Shown here piece after piece: positions 24,392 to 32,231 of a DNA stretch of 64,000 nucleotides. Each line of letters opens with the position of its first letter. The first letter of the stretch is position 1. Source of the stretch: an uncultured bacterium (GTDB lineage: Bacteria; Patescibacteriota; Minisyncoccia; Phycocordibacterales; CAIZLB01). The notes below the pieces were generated by a model. It ran no database searches, was not told the DNA's origin, and worked only from the letters and a program-made list of their open reading frames with translations. The stretch spans positions 32,906-96,905 of the forward strand of contig CAIPFZ010000018.1 of the NCBI GenBank assembly GCA_903864515.1, given 5' to 3'. The translations under genes and the position numbers were made by a program.

Positions 24392-24937
24392 ATGTCCAAA
24401 AGAACTATTAGCACATTAATTATATCCGTAACCCTAGCAACCATCTCTATTGCAGGATATTTTTACACTGTAACTTATGTTGGAGGTATGGGTAGTAGTT
24501 TAAGTGATATGTATGCTAAATCAGTAGAATTAAAGAAGGAAGAAGAAAGTCTAAGTTCAATTCAGCGTGTAGCTCAGAATGCTGACCAAAGAAACGCCGA
24601 GCTGTCTAAGTATATTGTTCCTTCTGGAAATGAGGGTTCTATACAGTTTGTTCAAACAATAGAGAATTTAGCTGAAAGTTTTGGATTGACTTATAATACG
24701 AACTCAATTGAAATTGTATCCGATGAAAAATTAGCAAAGCTTGATAAGGAATATTTAAGTATTAAAGAGACATTAAATGGATCAAGTAAATCAATTGCTG
24801 GGTTTGTAGAAAAGATTGAGACATTACCCTTAAACACCAAGATTAGAAGTTATTCAGTGACAAAGACTGCGGGATCTAAGGGGACTTCAACGGTCGAACA
24901 ATTAGATATAGAAATATTGGTTATTAAAGAAAAATAA
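24392..24937 (+). CDS. pilO: PilO-like pilus assembly protein
   Basis: A 181-residue protein with one membrane segment near the N-terminus (residues 7-30), a coiled-coil stretch (VELKKEEESLSSIQR) and a small alpha/beta domain at the end. That is the PilO plan, and the position after pilN (2 nt gap) agrees. PilN and PilO form a heterodimer that aligns the inner-membrane platform. Sequence identity to known PilO cannot be judged by eye. Confidence 0.72.
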   Translation: MSKRTISTLIISVTLATISIAGYFYTVTYVGGMGSSLSDMYAKSVELKKEEESLSSIQRVAQNADQRNAELSKYIVPSGNEGSIQFVQTIENLAESFGLTYNTNSIEIVSDEKLAKLDKEYLSIKETLNGSSKSIAGFVEKIETLPLNTKIRSYSVTKTAGSKGTSTVEQLDIEILVIKEK

Positions 24938-24938
24938 T

Positions 24939-25340
24939 ATGAAAATAGAAATGGGAAAACTCGGCAGTAGTTTAAAAAGAATGTATATATTTGGTAGTCA
25001 TCCCATCTTAGACTGGCAAAGGATTATTGTAGTGAGCGTTTTGCTTATAACTGCAATATTTGTCTGGAGCTATTTCTTTTATTTTTCCGTAAAATCTGAT
25101 TTTGGAAATAGTCTAGTTAATGTATCTGAATATGTTCCTGTAAAAGATAAAGAAGCAGAAATCAAGGAGGTTGTTTATAAATACAAAGTAAAGGAGTTCT
25201 TGTGGACAGGTGGAACAAGTACAGCTGTGGTGAGTGATGATCTGAATGTTGGTACTAGTAGTAATGTGAACAAGGGTGGCACCACTACTACTGCTGGAGT
25301 TGTTTCTACTAGTACCGGTTCAAGTGCTAATGTGAGATAA
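24939..25340 (+). CDS. fourth gene of the pil operon, single-span protein of unknown function
   Basis: A 133-residue protein starting 1 nt after pilO. A basic stretch precedes one membrane span (about residues 30-49), then a short extracytoplasmic region and a low-complexity Ser/Thr/Gly/Val tail from about residue 100. It has no lipobox and no clear PilP signature. The position implies a role at the pilus platform. The low-complexity tail could be a flexible tether. No family is recognised. Confidence 0.75.
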   Translation: MKIEMGKLGSSLKRMYIFGSHPILDWQRIIVVSVLLITAIFVWSYFFYFSVKSDFGNSLVNVSEYVPVKDKEAEIKEVVYKYKVKEFLWTGGTSTAVVSDDLNVGTSSNVNKGGTTTTAGVVSTSTGSSANVR

Positions 25341-25396
25341 ACCGGGGTGATCAAGAGGGCTGGTAAAATTTTAAAAATATGCTATTGTACTTGCAT

Positions 25397-25468
25397 GCTC
25401 TTGTAGTTCAATGGATAGAACTGCGGACTTCTAAGCCGTTAATGTAGGTTCGATTCCTACCGAGAGCA
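25397..25468 (+). tRNA. tRNA-Arg (anticodon TCT)
   Basis: A 72 nt cloverleaf with acceptor GCTCTTG/CGAGAGC, anticodon loop CTTCTAA and T-arm GTAGG-TTCGATT-CCTAC. The last anticodon-stem pair is an A-G mismatch (31/39). CCA is not encoded. Confidence 0.93.
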
Positions 25469-25476
25469 CAACAGAT

Positions 25477-25499
25477 AAAGCGCCCAGAAGGGCGTTTTT
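25477..25499 (+). terminator. intrinsic terminator after tRNA-Arg
   Basis: A 5 bp GC stem (CGCCC/GGGCG, loop AGAA) preceded by AAAG and followed by TTTTTGTTTT. Confidence 0.8.
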
Positions 25500-25540
25500 G
25501 TTTTAAGGCGACGTTGCAAATATGGTTTATGGATAACAAT

Positions 25541-25569
25541 AAAAGCATGGAGTTTATCTCCATGCTTTT
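25541..25569. terminator. bidirectional hairpin between convergent tRNA genes
   Basis: A 12 bp perfect stem (AAAAGCATGGAG/CTCCATGCTTTT, loop TTTAT) with flanking T or A runs. It lies 6 nt beyond the 3' end of tRNA-Val on the minus strand. Confidence 0.85.
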
Positions 25570-25574
25570 ATTTT

Positions 25575-25650
25575 TGGTGGGCGATAAGGGACTCGAACCC
25601 CTGACCTTCTCAGTGTAAATGAGTTGCTCTACCAACTGAGCTAATCGCCC
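25575..25650 (-). tRNA. tRNA-Val (anticodon TAC), CCA encoded
   Basis: A 73 nt cloverleaf plus encoded CCA. The acceptor is GGGCGAT with its partner ATCGCCC, the anticodon loop is TTTACAC and the T-arm is CAGGG-TTCGAGT-CCCTT with one weak pair. Confidence 0.93.
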
Positions 25651-25679
25651 TCACTTGGTTCTCATAATATATACTATTA

Positions 25680-25707
25680 TTGAAATAATATCAATATCAA
25701 GTATGAT
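25680..25707 (+). promoter_or_regulatory. rluA-alr promoter
   Basis: TTGAAA at 25680-25685 and TATGAT at 25702-25707 are 16 nt apart. Seven nt separate the -10 box from ATG 25715, so transcription should begin at or next to the start codon. Confidence 0.75.
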
Positions 25708-25714
25708 AACGGTA

Positions 25715-26536
25715 ATGTTGTCTATAATATATCAAGATAAGGACGTTTTAATCATAAATAAGCCTGCAGGCATTATGGTTCACGGTGATGGTAAATCACA
25801 AGAAAAAACCTTGTGTGACTTTGTGGAGGAGGAATTTCCTGAGACTAAAGATGTTGGTGAGCCTATGATGATTGGTAGGGGGCCTAATAAAGAACCTACA
25901 ATTCTAAGAAGACCGGGTATTGTTCATAGATTGGATAAAGAAACTTCTGGTGTTATGGTGGTGGCTAAAAATCAGCCAGCCTTTGAAATACTCAAAAAAC
26001 AATTTCAAGATCATGTAATTAAGAAAACATACAATACTTTTGTGTGGGGTGCTGTTAAGGAAGATGAGGGGGTTATTGATAGACACATAGGAAGAAGTAA
26101 GGGGGACTTTAGAAAATGGAGCGCACAACGTTTTTCACGTGGTGAGTTGAGACCTGCTGTGACTGAATATAAAGTATTAAAGAGATTTGACGGTGATCCT
26201 GTAATGAAACGTGGGGCGATAATGGTTGGTAAAGGTAATTCAAAAATACCACTAGTGTTTACTCTTGTTGAGGTTCATCCACTAACTGGAAGGACACATC
26301 AGATCAGGGTTCATTTTAAAGCAATTAATCATCCTGTTGTTGGGGATAGTTTGTATGCTGAGAATCATCCGTATGCTCTAGGTTTTGCTCGCCTAGCGCT
26401 TCACGCAAGAAAATTAAAATTAATTTTACCAGTAGATGCTCTTGTGGATAATGAAGGAGATATAAGTGGAAAGATGAGTGAATTTGAGGCAGAGCTTCCG
26501 GTGGATTTCAAAAAAGCCACAGATGCTTTATTATAA
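25715..26536 (+). CDS. RluA family 23S rRNA/tRNA pseudouridine synthase
   Basis: A 273-residue enzyme. It opens MLSIIYQDKDVLIINKPAG, the normal first strand of the catalytic domain without an S4 domain. The catalytic motif is PGIVHRLDKETSGVMVVAK with the nucleophilic Asp, and VHPLTGRTHQIRVHF closes the site. ATG 25715 fits both the family and the promoter. In-frame starts at 25703 and 25655 would lie in or before the -10 box. The modified position cannot be deduced. The TAA stop overlaps the ATG of alr (TAATG), so the two genes are translationally coupled. Confidence 0.9.
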   Translation: MLSIIYQDKDVLIINKPAGIMVHGDGKSQEKTLCDFVEEEFPETKDVGEPMMIGRGPNKEPTILRRPGIVHRLDKETSGVMVVAKNQPAFEILKKQFQDHVIKKTYNTFVWGAVKEDEGVIDRHIGRSKGDFRKWSAQRFSRGELRPAVTEYKVLKRFDGDPVMKRGAIMVGKGNSKIPLVFTLVEVHPLTGRTHQIRVHFKAINHPVVGDSLYAENHPYALGFARLALHARKLKLILPVDALVDNEGDISGKMSEFEAELPVDFKKATDALL

Positions 26537-27684
26537 TGATAATGAAGAATAGAACTAAAGGACTCCGAACTTGGATTGAAATAGATAAGAAATCAGTTCT
26601 GAATAACTTAAAATCATTTCGAGGTCTAGTTGGAGATGGTGTGAAAATAATGTCTGTTGTTAAATCTAATGCTTATGGACATGGTCTTTGGGATTTTTCA
26701 AATACAATTATGAAGGATAAGAACCTTGATTGGTTTGGTGTTGATTCTGTCGTTGAAGGCCTTACCCTGAGAAAAGAGGGAGTTAAGAAACCAATTCTTG
26801 TTCTCGGATATGTCCTTCCAGAGATGTTGAAAATTGCACAAGAGAACGATTTGAGTATTGCTGTATCCTCAATGGAAACTATCAAGGAAATTTTAAGGAC
26901 TAAATTTAGAGGTAAGTTAAAAATTCATTTGAAATTGGATACTGGTATGCATAGGCATGGTTTTAATCGATTCCAAAAAACTGAAGTTTTGTCGGCTTTA
27001 AGGGGTGTCCTCTCTAAGGTAGAGATTGAAGGTATTTTTACTCATTTTGCATCTGCAAAAGATCCAAGTGATAGGAATTATACTAATGGGCAGATTAGGG
27101 AGTTCACAGAGTGGGTAAATTTTTTATCAAAAGAATTAAATATACATCCAATAAGACATGCGTCAGCAACAGGAGGAAGTCTAATTTATGAAAATGCTCG
27201 TTTCGATATGATTAGAGTTGGAATTGGAATGTATGGACTGTGGCCATCCGAAGAATCAAAGAAGTATAAAAGTAGAACGATAAAGATAAGCCCCGTTTTA
27301 TCTTGGAAAACAATTGTCGCAGAAATTAAAATGATTAAAAAGGGGGAGGGGGTTGGTTATGATCTATCTGAAAGGGTAAATAAGGATACAAAAATAGCTA
27401 TTCTTCCAATTGGCTATTGGCACGGATTCCCCAGGGGCCTTTCCCGTGTTGGCTGTGTCTATATAGGGGGAGTTGCCTGTAAGGTCTTGGGTAATGTGTG
27501 TATGGATATAATAATGGTAGATGTTTCAATGGTGCCGGGAATAAGGGTTGGTGACGAGGTTGAAATAATTGGAAGGAGTGATAAAAGCAAAAATAGTTTG
27601 TTAAATATGGCTAAATTGGCAAATATGTCCATTTACGAGCTTGTTACTAGAATCAACCCCCTAATTAAACGGATAGTTATTTAG
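26536..27684 (+). CDS. alr: alanine racemase
   Basis: A 382-residue PLP enzyme making D-alanine for peptidoglycan. VVKSNAYGHGL holds the PLP lysine. HLKLDTGMHRHGF and FTHFASA line the barrel, and IRVGIGMYGLWPS is the phosphate site. The catalytic tyrosine is in GEGVGYDLSER at the start of the C-terminal beta domain, which also has ILPIGYWHGFPR. The start overlaps the rluA stop. D-alanine supply fits the PBP1A and VanY-like genes in this window. Confidence 0.95.
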   Translation: MIMKNRTKGLRTWIEIDKKSVLNNLKSFRGLVGDGVKIMSVVKSNAYGHGLWDFSNTIMKDKNLDWFGVDSVVEGLTLRKEGVKKPILVLGYVLPEMLKIAQENDLSIAVSSMETIKEILRTKFRGKLKIHLKLDTGMHRHGFNRFQKTEVLSALRGVLSKVEIEGIFTHFASAKDPSDRNYTNGQIREFTEWVNFLSKELNIHPIRHASATGGSLIYENARFDMIRVGIGMYGLWPSEESKKYKSRTIKISPVLSWKTIVAEIKMIKKGEGVGYDLSERVNKDTKIAILPIGYWHGFPRGLSRVGCVYIGGVACKVLGNVCMDIIMVDVSMVPGIRVGDEVEIIGRSDKSKNSLLNMAKLANMSIYELVTRINPLIKRIVI

Positions 27685-27714
27685 TTTAACCAACAGGAAG
27701 ACAGGTCCCTGGAT

Positions 27715-27743
27715 TTGCAAAAACAGAGTATCTCTGCTATATT
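27715..27743 (+). promoter_or_regulatory. rplS promoter
   Basis: TTGCAA at 27715-27720 and TATATT at 27738-27743 are 17 nt apart, and ATG 27751 follows after 7 nt. An apparent in-frame TTG start at 27715 is the -35 box itself. Confidence 0.8.
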
Positions 27744-27750
27744 GCTCCCT

Positions 27751-28257
27751 ATGACAGCAGCTATAAAAACAGTTAAAAAGGATATTAAAGTGGCTAAAAC
27801 AGATGCTACTAGAAAGGATTTTGATATGCGCGTAGGTGATACGGTTAAGGTGTATCAAAAAATTCAAGAAAAAGGTAAGACTCGTCTTCAGGTTTTTGAA
27901 GGGCTTGTTCTTGCTAGAAAGCACGGAAGTGAAGCTGGCGGTACTTTTACCGTTAGAAAGGTTTCTGGAGGCTATGGGGTAGAAAGAATCTTCCCATTGT
28001 ATTCACCTAATATTGATAAGATAGAAGTTACAAAGCGTGCTAAGGTTCGTCGTGCTAAACTTTACTATATTAGAGACAAGGCGGCTAAAGAAATTAGTAA
28101 GAGAATGAAGATGGAAATGACAAAGCGTGATTCATCTCATTTAACTAAAGCAGAGGCTGCAAGATTAGAAGCGGAGGAGGCAGCTGCAGCAGCACTAGCT
28201 GAGCCGGAGGTAGAGGTGGTAGAGGCAACAACAGAAGACACAACAGCTACAGCATAA
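27751..28257 (+). CDS. rplS: 50S ribosomal protein bL19 with acidic Ala-rich tail
   Basis: A 168-residue protein. Residues 20-115 are a normal bL19 ([58 protein letters not shown]). The usual protein is about 115 residues; here a further 50 residues form a helical then acidic tail rich in Ala and Glu ([20 protein letters not shown]). bL19 lies at the subunit interface near bridge B8. ATG 27751 is fixed by the promoter. Confidence 0.94.
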   Translation: MTAAIKTVKKDIKVAKTDATRKDFDMRVGDTVKVYQKIQEKGKTRLQVFEGLVLARKHGSEAGGTFTVRKVSGGYGVERIFPLYSPNIDKIEVTKRAKVRRAKLYYIRDKAAKEISKRMKMEMTKRDSSHLTKAEAARLEAEEAAAAALAEPEVEVVEATTEDTTATA

Positions 28258-28289
28258 TTTAAATAAGACAGGCGCCACAGTGGTGTATA

Positions 28290-28325
28290 AAAACAAGACC
28301 AGTAAGATGGTCTTGTTTTGTTGTT
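28290..28325 (+). terminator. intrinsic terminator after rplS
   Basis: A 12 bp stem (AAAACAAGACCA/TGGTCTTGTTTT, loop GTAAGA) followed by a T-rich stretch. Confidence 0.88.
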
Positions 28326-28349
28326 TGCTTTTATGCATAATATACCAAT

Positions 28350-28436
28350 GCGCGAGTGTTGAAACTGGTAGACAAGCATCCTTGAGGTGGATGTGCCCGT
28401 AAGGGCGTGGAGGTTCAAGTCCTCTCTCGCGCACCA
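28350..28436 (+). tRNA. tRNA-Leu (anticodon GAG), CCA encoded
   Basis: A class II tRNA: acceptor GCGCGAG/CTCGCGC, anticodon stem CATCC/GGATG with loop TTGAGGT, variable arm TGCCCGTAAGGGCG and encoded CCA at 28434-28436. Its 3' 22 nt overlap the end of the opposite-strand toxin gene. Confidence 0.95.
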
Positions 28437-28723
28437 AAATTAAATTGACCAAAGAGCTCTGAATGACTACCGATGGATATTACTGTTAGTATCATACTGT
28501 TATTATCCCTTTCATAGATTAATAGTAAATCTGGGCGAATATGGCACTCATAAAAACCTGAGTATTCACCATTTAGTTTGTGGTTTTTAAATCTCGGAGC
28601 TAAGACTTTTCCAGAAGTTAAAATGTTAATAACATAATTGATTTCAAATTCTGTATATCTTCCTGACAATAAGACTTTCTCTAATTGTTTTTTAAAATTG
28701 TTGGTATAATATATCCTATACAT
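28415..28723 (-). CDS. YafQ-like mRNA interferase toxin (RelE/ParE superfamily)
   Basis: A 102-residue toxin. The YafQ pattern is clear: FKKQLEKVLLSGRY, then LNGEYSGFYECHIRPDLLLIYE with the catalytic His/Asp region, and ISIGSHSELF at the end of the fold. YafQ cuts mRNA on the ribosome. It lies 54 nt after the antitoxin gene. The last residues (after SELFGQF) are read from the T-arm and acceptor of tRNA-Leu on the other strand, so the gene borrows its tail and stop from the tRNA gene. Confidence 0.9.
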   Translation of the reverse strand: MYRIYYTNNFKKQLEKVLLSGRYTEFEINYVINILTSGKVLAPRFKNHKLNGEYSGFYECHIRPDLLLIYERDNNSMILTVISIGSHSELFGQFNFGARERT

Positions 28724-28777
28724 AGTGCACAGAATATCATTTACACACCAAAGAAAACCCGAAGAAAATATAAATTT

Positions 28778-29056
28778 TTACCTATTTAGGATATCATCCA
28801 ACATTTCCTCGCTTGTTGCAAATCCCTTGCCACTCTTCTTTGCTTCTGCAACTTCCTTTTTCAACAACTCGTAATTTAAGAGTTTCTTACCTTTGATGGT
28901 TGAAGGAAAGAAGGGGATGGACTCACTTGTAACAACCTCCTTGAGAAAGAGTTTGATTCCAGAGGAAAGATCTAGTCCAATGTCCTTAAGTACATTTGAT
29001 GCTTTTTCTTTCAAATCTTCCTCTATCCTGATTTGTATAGTTGTTTGAATGCTCAT
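28778..29056 (-). CDS. DinJ/RelB-type antitoxin
   Basis: A 92-residue antitoxin. The N-terminal ribbon-helix-helix (TTIQIRIEEDLKEKASNVLK, then GLDLSSGIKLFLKEVV) binds DNA, and the C-terminal helix (LLNYELLKKEVAEAKKSGKG) would wrap the toxin. ATG 29056 is preferred to 29074 because it lies 6 nt after TATACT of a near-perfect promoter. Such pairs repress their own promoter. I see no obvious long palindrome there. Confidence 0.88.
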   Translation of the reverse strand: MSIQTTIQIRIEEDLKEKASNVLKDIGLDLSSGIKLFLKEVVTSESIPFFPSTIKGKKLLNYELLKKEVAEAKKSGKGFATSEEMLDDILNR

Positions 29057-29062
29057 ATGGGA

Positions 29063-29092
29063 AGTATAATGCATTTGTCATTACATTGTCAA
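29063..29092 (-). promoter_or_regulatory. toxin-antitoxin promoter
   Basis: On the minus strand TTGACA (29092-29087) and TATACT (29068-29063) are 18 nt apart and ATG 29056 follows after 6 nt, predicting a leaderless mRNA. Confidence 0.8.
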
Positions 29093-29168
29093 CTCACCGG
29101 TCTGCCCCCTTTTTTTTATTAAGTAAGTGTTTATGGCCTTTAGTTTTTAATTTTGTTAATATTGTGGT

Positions 29169-30134
29169 ATGGAAAATAATGTAAATGATAATATCGCAAA
29201 AGTAACGGATCCAATAATAAAACGAAACAATCTACGGTTTTCAAAATATGATCAGGAGGTGGTCACTCCAATATGGGTCCAAGCAATTTTTAAATTATAC
29301 GGATATTTTCAAATCTTTTCAGCCGTCTCCTCAATTATTGTACCTATGGTGGGAGGTGTCCTGCTTGGTGTTTTGGCAGCCGCTTTAGGTGGGGGAAGAG
29401 ATAGCTTTTTTGAAGCTTTTAAATTATATGGTTATTTGGTAGTTGGGGTTATACCAGCTGCGGTTTTGGCCTATGGCTTTCTAAGAAATAGAAAATGGAT
29501 TATAACCTGCCTAGGTCTCCAGCTCGCGTCGTCATTGTTTTTCTATGTAACTGGTATTATTGGCGGTAAGTCGTATCAAAATGAATTATTATCAACATCT
29601 TTTTTTTCATCGATGATGATTTTATTCATGGCTATACCAGTTATCGTTATCGTTATTGCAATAATTTATCGAAATACCCTAAGTGGAAAGTTCTTTGCAA
29701 TAACTCCTGTTTTGTTAATGGTACTGTCTATGGCCGGTGCGCAGTATTATACTAATGATACTGTTAAGAATAATTCAAACCAAAATATGCAGACTGAAGT
29801 AAATACTGATCGTTTTGATACAAAGACATCTTCAGGATTAAATTCTACTTCTACTACTTCTACTACTACTGCCGTCATGGGTAAAAATGTCGATAAAAAA
29901 TCAGGTGTAATAAAGGGTATTAAGATTAATCCCAAAGTGGATAATAGTATTTTAGATAGCGAGGATATAAGTATGCTTAAATATACAATTGAAAATGAAC
30001 CAATTGGTAAAACCAGGGAGGCTTGCGTAGATTATGCCACCCAATATTTTCAAAAAGGATCTTCTCCCGAAGCAAAAGCAGAGGGTGTTGCTCTTGTAAA
30101 CGCCTGTGTTTATTATATGGAGGGAGGTAAATAA
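29169..30134 (+). CDS. polytopic membrane protein with soluble C-terminus, unknown function
   Basis: A 321-residue protein. Four membrane segments are visible between about residues 42 and 200, the first containing ISAVSSIIVPMVGGVLLGV-like hydrophobic sequence. A Ser/Thr-rich linker (about 212-240) leads to a soluble tail with two cysteines (REACVDYATQYFQKGS and VNACVYY). No family is recognised. A TAATAT at 29157-29162 lies 6 nt before the ATG, consistent with a leaderless start. Confidence 0.8.
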   Translation: MENNVNDNIAKVTDPIIKRNNLRFSKYDQEVVTPIWVQAIFKLYGYFQIFSAVSSIIVPMVGGVLLGVLAAALGGGRDSFFEAFKLYGYLVVGVIPAAVLAYGFLRNRKWIITCLGLQLASSLFFYVTGIIGGKSYQNELLSTSFFSSMMILFMAIPVIVIVIAIIYRNTLSGKFFAITPVLLMVLSMAGAQYYTNDTVKNNSNQNMQTEVNTDRFDTKTSSGLNSTSTTSTTTAVMGKNVDKKSGVIKGIKINPKVDNSILDSEDISMLKYTIENEPIGKTREACVDYATQYFQKGSSPEAKAEGVALVNACVYYMEGGK

Positions 30135-30155
30135 AGATTGTTGTCTATTATTCTT

Positions 30156-31478
30156 CTATTTAATTTTCCCCTTGAATTCCTCTGAAATAGTAATCTCAGT
30201 AAATACATCTTCTTTTTTGAAATATGAAGATAGGTGCTTAACGGCCTTGTCATAGTCAGCCCTTATAACCCCCTCTAGATATTCACTTAATTTTTTTACA
30301 CTCCTTCCGGATGCAATTTCTCGCTCTGCTGATTCTGCAATATCGCCACTTAAGAATTCACTGGCTAGTGTTCTTTCTATGATAATTTTTCTTTCTCTCT
30401 CACAATCTTCTCTATATTCTCCTTTGACGAATCTGTCTATGGTGTCCCAAATTATGTTTTCAGCGTCTATTATATTCTCAGGTGCAACCTTAACCCAAAT
30501 ATTTTGAGAAATATATTTTGGATTCTTAAAGAAATTAACTCCAACTCCGTAGCACCAACTATTATCGTGTCTAAGTCTTCTAAACAATACTTCCCGAAGT
30601 ATCGTAGTAATCAAACCCAAAGTCTCTTCATCTGATTTTTTAAGCTCAAGAACCCTGTCTATCTCCAAAACCGCCTGTTTATTATCAGTTCTTCCAATTT
30701 CTGCGTAGGTTTTTACCCATCTTTTTTCCTGAGGAAGATTTATTTTAGAAGGTATTTTAAAAGATGGACGTGCTTTTCCACTTGGTAACAGATCAATTTT
30801 ATCCTTTATTTCCCTGACGATGGATTCATTAACTACTCCAGTTAGAATTATAATAGAATTCTCTCTAGTATAATTTTTGTGTGCTGATAAAATATCTGTC
30901 TTTGATATTTTTGCAACAGTATCAATCCAACCTAAAGGGGATGACATTCTACTTTTCTCAGGTATATCATTATAAAGATTTTTACTCCATTTCTTTAGAT
31001 ATGCTATGTATTTATCGTTCAACAAATAATCCCAACCTTCTTGAGTTATTACCTTTCTTTCATGTTCAATATCCTCGTCTTTAACAAGAGGTTTAAATAT
31101 TAAATGATACATGCCCTCTATCGCAGGATTTGATTTTTGAGGTAGGAACTTACAAATATAGCAGGTGTCTGTAAAACGAGTGTGGGCATTTAGTGAATCA
31201 AGAAGATATTCCTTTGAAAACAAATCGATTGTCTTCTTGTTGCCATATAAGTCATTACCATCAAAAACAATATGTTCCAGGAAATGGGCGGTACCTTCAG
31301 ATCCTACCTTGTCATCTTGCGCACCGTGTTTAATCATCCATTTCAAAAAAGTACAGTTTGCCCAAGGCAGAGGTCTAGTATAAATATCAACACCCTTGTA
31401 GGTTTGCTTTTTATAATCATATGGGTCAAAAGCTAATTTGGGAATTTTCAATGTCTCTTTTTGTTCTTTTTTGCTCAT
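30156..31478 (-). CDS. M16 family zinc peptidase (insulinase-like)
   Basis: A 440-residue peptidase. The inverted zinc motif HFLEHIVFDGN (HxxEH) is near residue 85, and a glutamate in EDIEHERKVITQEGWDYLL about 75 residues on is the third ligand. The length covers the N-terminal active and C-terminal domains of a single-chain M16B enzyme. There is no signal peptide, so it is probably cytoplasmic. Such enzymes degrade or process peptides inside a paired-domain chamber. Substrate unknown. Confidence 0.9.
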   Translation of the reverse strand: MSKKEQKETLKIPKLAFDPYDYKKQTYKGVDIYTRPLPWANCTFLKWMIKHGAQDDKVGSEGTAHFLEHIVFDGNDLYGNKKTIDLFSKEYLLDSLNAHTRFTDTCYICKFLPQKSNPAIEGMYHLIFKPLVKDEDIEHERKVITQEGWDYLLNDKYIAYLKKWSKNLYNDIPEKSRMSSPLGWIDTVAKISKTDILSAHKNYTRENSIIILTGVVNESIVREIKDKIDLLPSGKARPSFKIPSKINLPQEKRWVKTYAEIGRTDNKQAVLEIDRVLELKKSDEETLGLITTILREVLFRRLRHDNSWCYGVGVNFFKNPKYISQNIWVKVAPENIIDAENIIWDTIDRFVKGEYREDCERERKIIIERTLASEFLSGDIAESAEREIASGRSVKKLSEYLEGVIRADYDKAVKHLSSYFKKEDVFTEITISEEFKGKIK

Positions 31479-31533
31479 GTTGGTATGATATCATTATATC
31501 GATTTATTAAAAGCTTTAAATTAAACACAAAAC

Positions 31534-32172
31534 ATGGCACTTTATACAGGAAAAGGAGATGGGGGAACAACAAAGACTTTTGGATGCGATCAAAGAATTT
31601 CAAAGAGTTCTGAGGTGGCGGAGGCGCTAGGGTCTCTTGATGAAATCAATTCATTTTTGGGTTTAATTAAAATTAAAGCAGGGGAGTTAAAGCGAGATGC
31701 CAATAACTCATCAAACAAAGAAGGTGGCAATATTTTAATATTAGGAAAGGGTTTTAATGAAATAATTGAGGGTGTTCAGCAAAATCTCTTTATAATTCAA
31801 GCTGAGGTTGCTGGGTCTGATATGACAATTAGTGAGAGTAAACTAAGGGAGTGCGAAGAGTATGTTGATGAAGCTGAAAGACTACTACCTCCAATAAAAA
31901 CTTTCTTTGTCTCTGGTGGAACAGAGTTGGCGGTTCTTTGTGATATATCAAGAACTATAGTTAGAAGGGCAGAGAGAAGGGTTGTTGCGATTGTTGATAC
32001 ACAACGCGTTACATTATCTCAAGAAGCTAGCTCAGAAAATCACAGTAGCGCTTCATCAGTTGGGCCCTGGACTCTCGCTTATCTTAATCGCCTATCTTCA
32101 CTATTCTACGTTATGGCTAGATTAGCAAACCATTTTATGGGTATTTCGGAAGGTGCGCCATCTTATAAATAG
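31534..32172 (+). CDS. PduO-type ATP:cob(I)alamin adenosyltransferase
   Basis: A 212-residue helical-bundle enzyme that transfers the adenosyl group of ATP to cob(I)alamin. The N-terminal ATP motif YTGKGDGGTTKTFG is intact. The conserved helix ISRTIVRRAERRVV and the closing LAYLNRLSSLFYVMARLAN are complete. A small loop (NNSSNKEGG) is inserted after the first helix. No B12-dependent enzyme or other cobalamin gene is in this window. Promoter not evident; ATG 31534 follows an AT-rich gap. Confidence 0.9.
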   Translation: MALYTGKGDGGTTKTFGCDQRISKSSEVAEALGSLDEINSFLGLIKIKAGELKRDANNSSNKEGGNILILGKGFNEIIEGVQQNLFIIQAEVAGSDMTISESKLRECEEYVDEAERLLPPIKTFFVSGGTELAVLCDISRTIVRRAERRVVAIVDTQRVTLSQEASSENHSSASSVGPWTLAYLNRLSSLFYVMARLANHFMGISEGAPSYK

Positions 32173-32231
32173 TGTATTATCATAAAACAAAATATTAATT
32201 ATCACACATTCACCTTATTTAACTTATAAAA

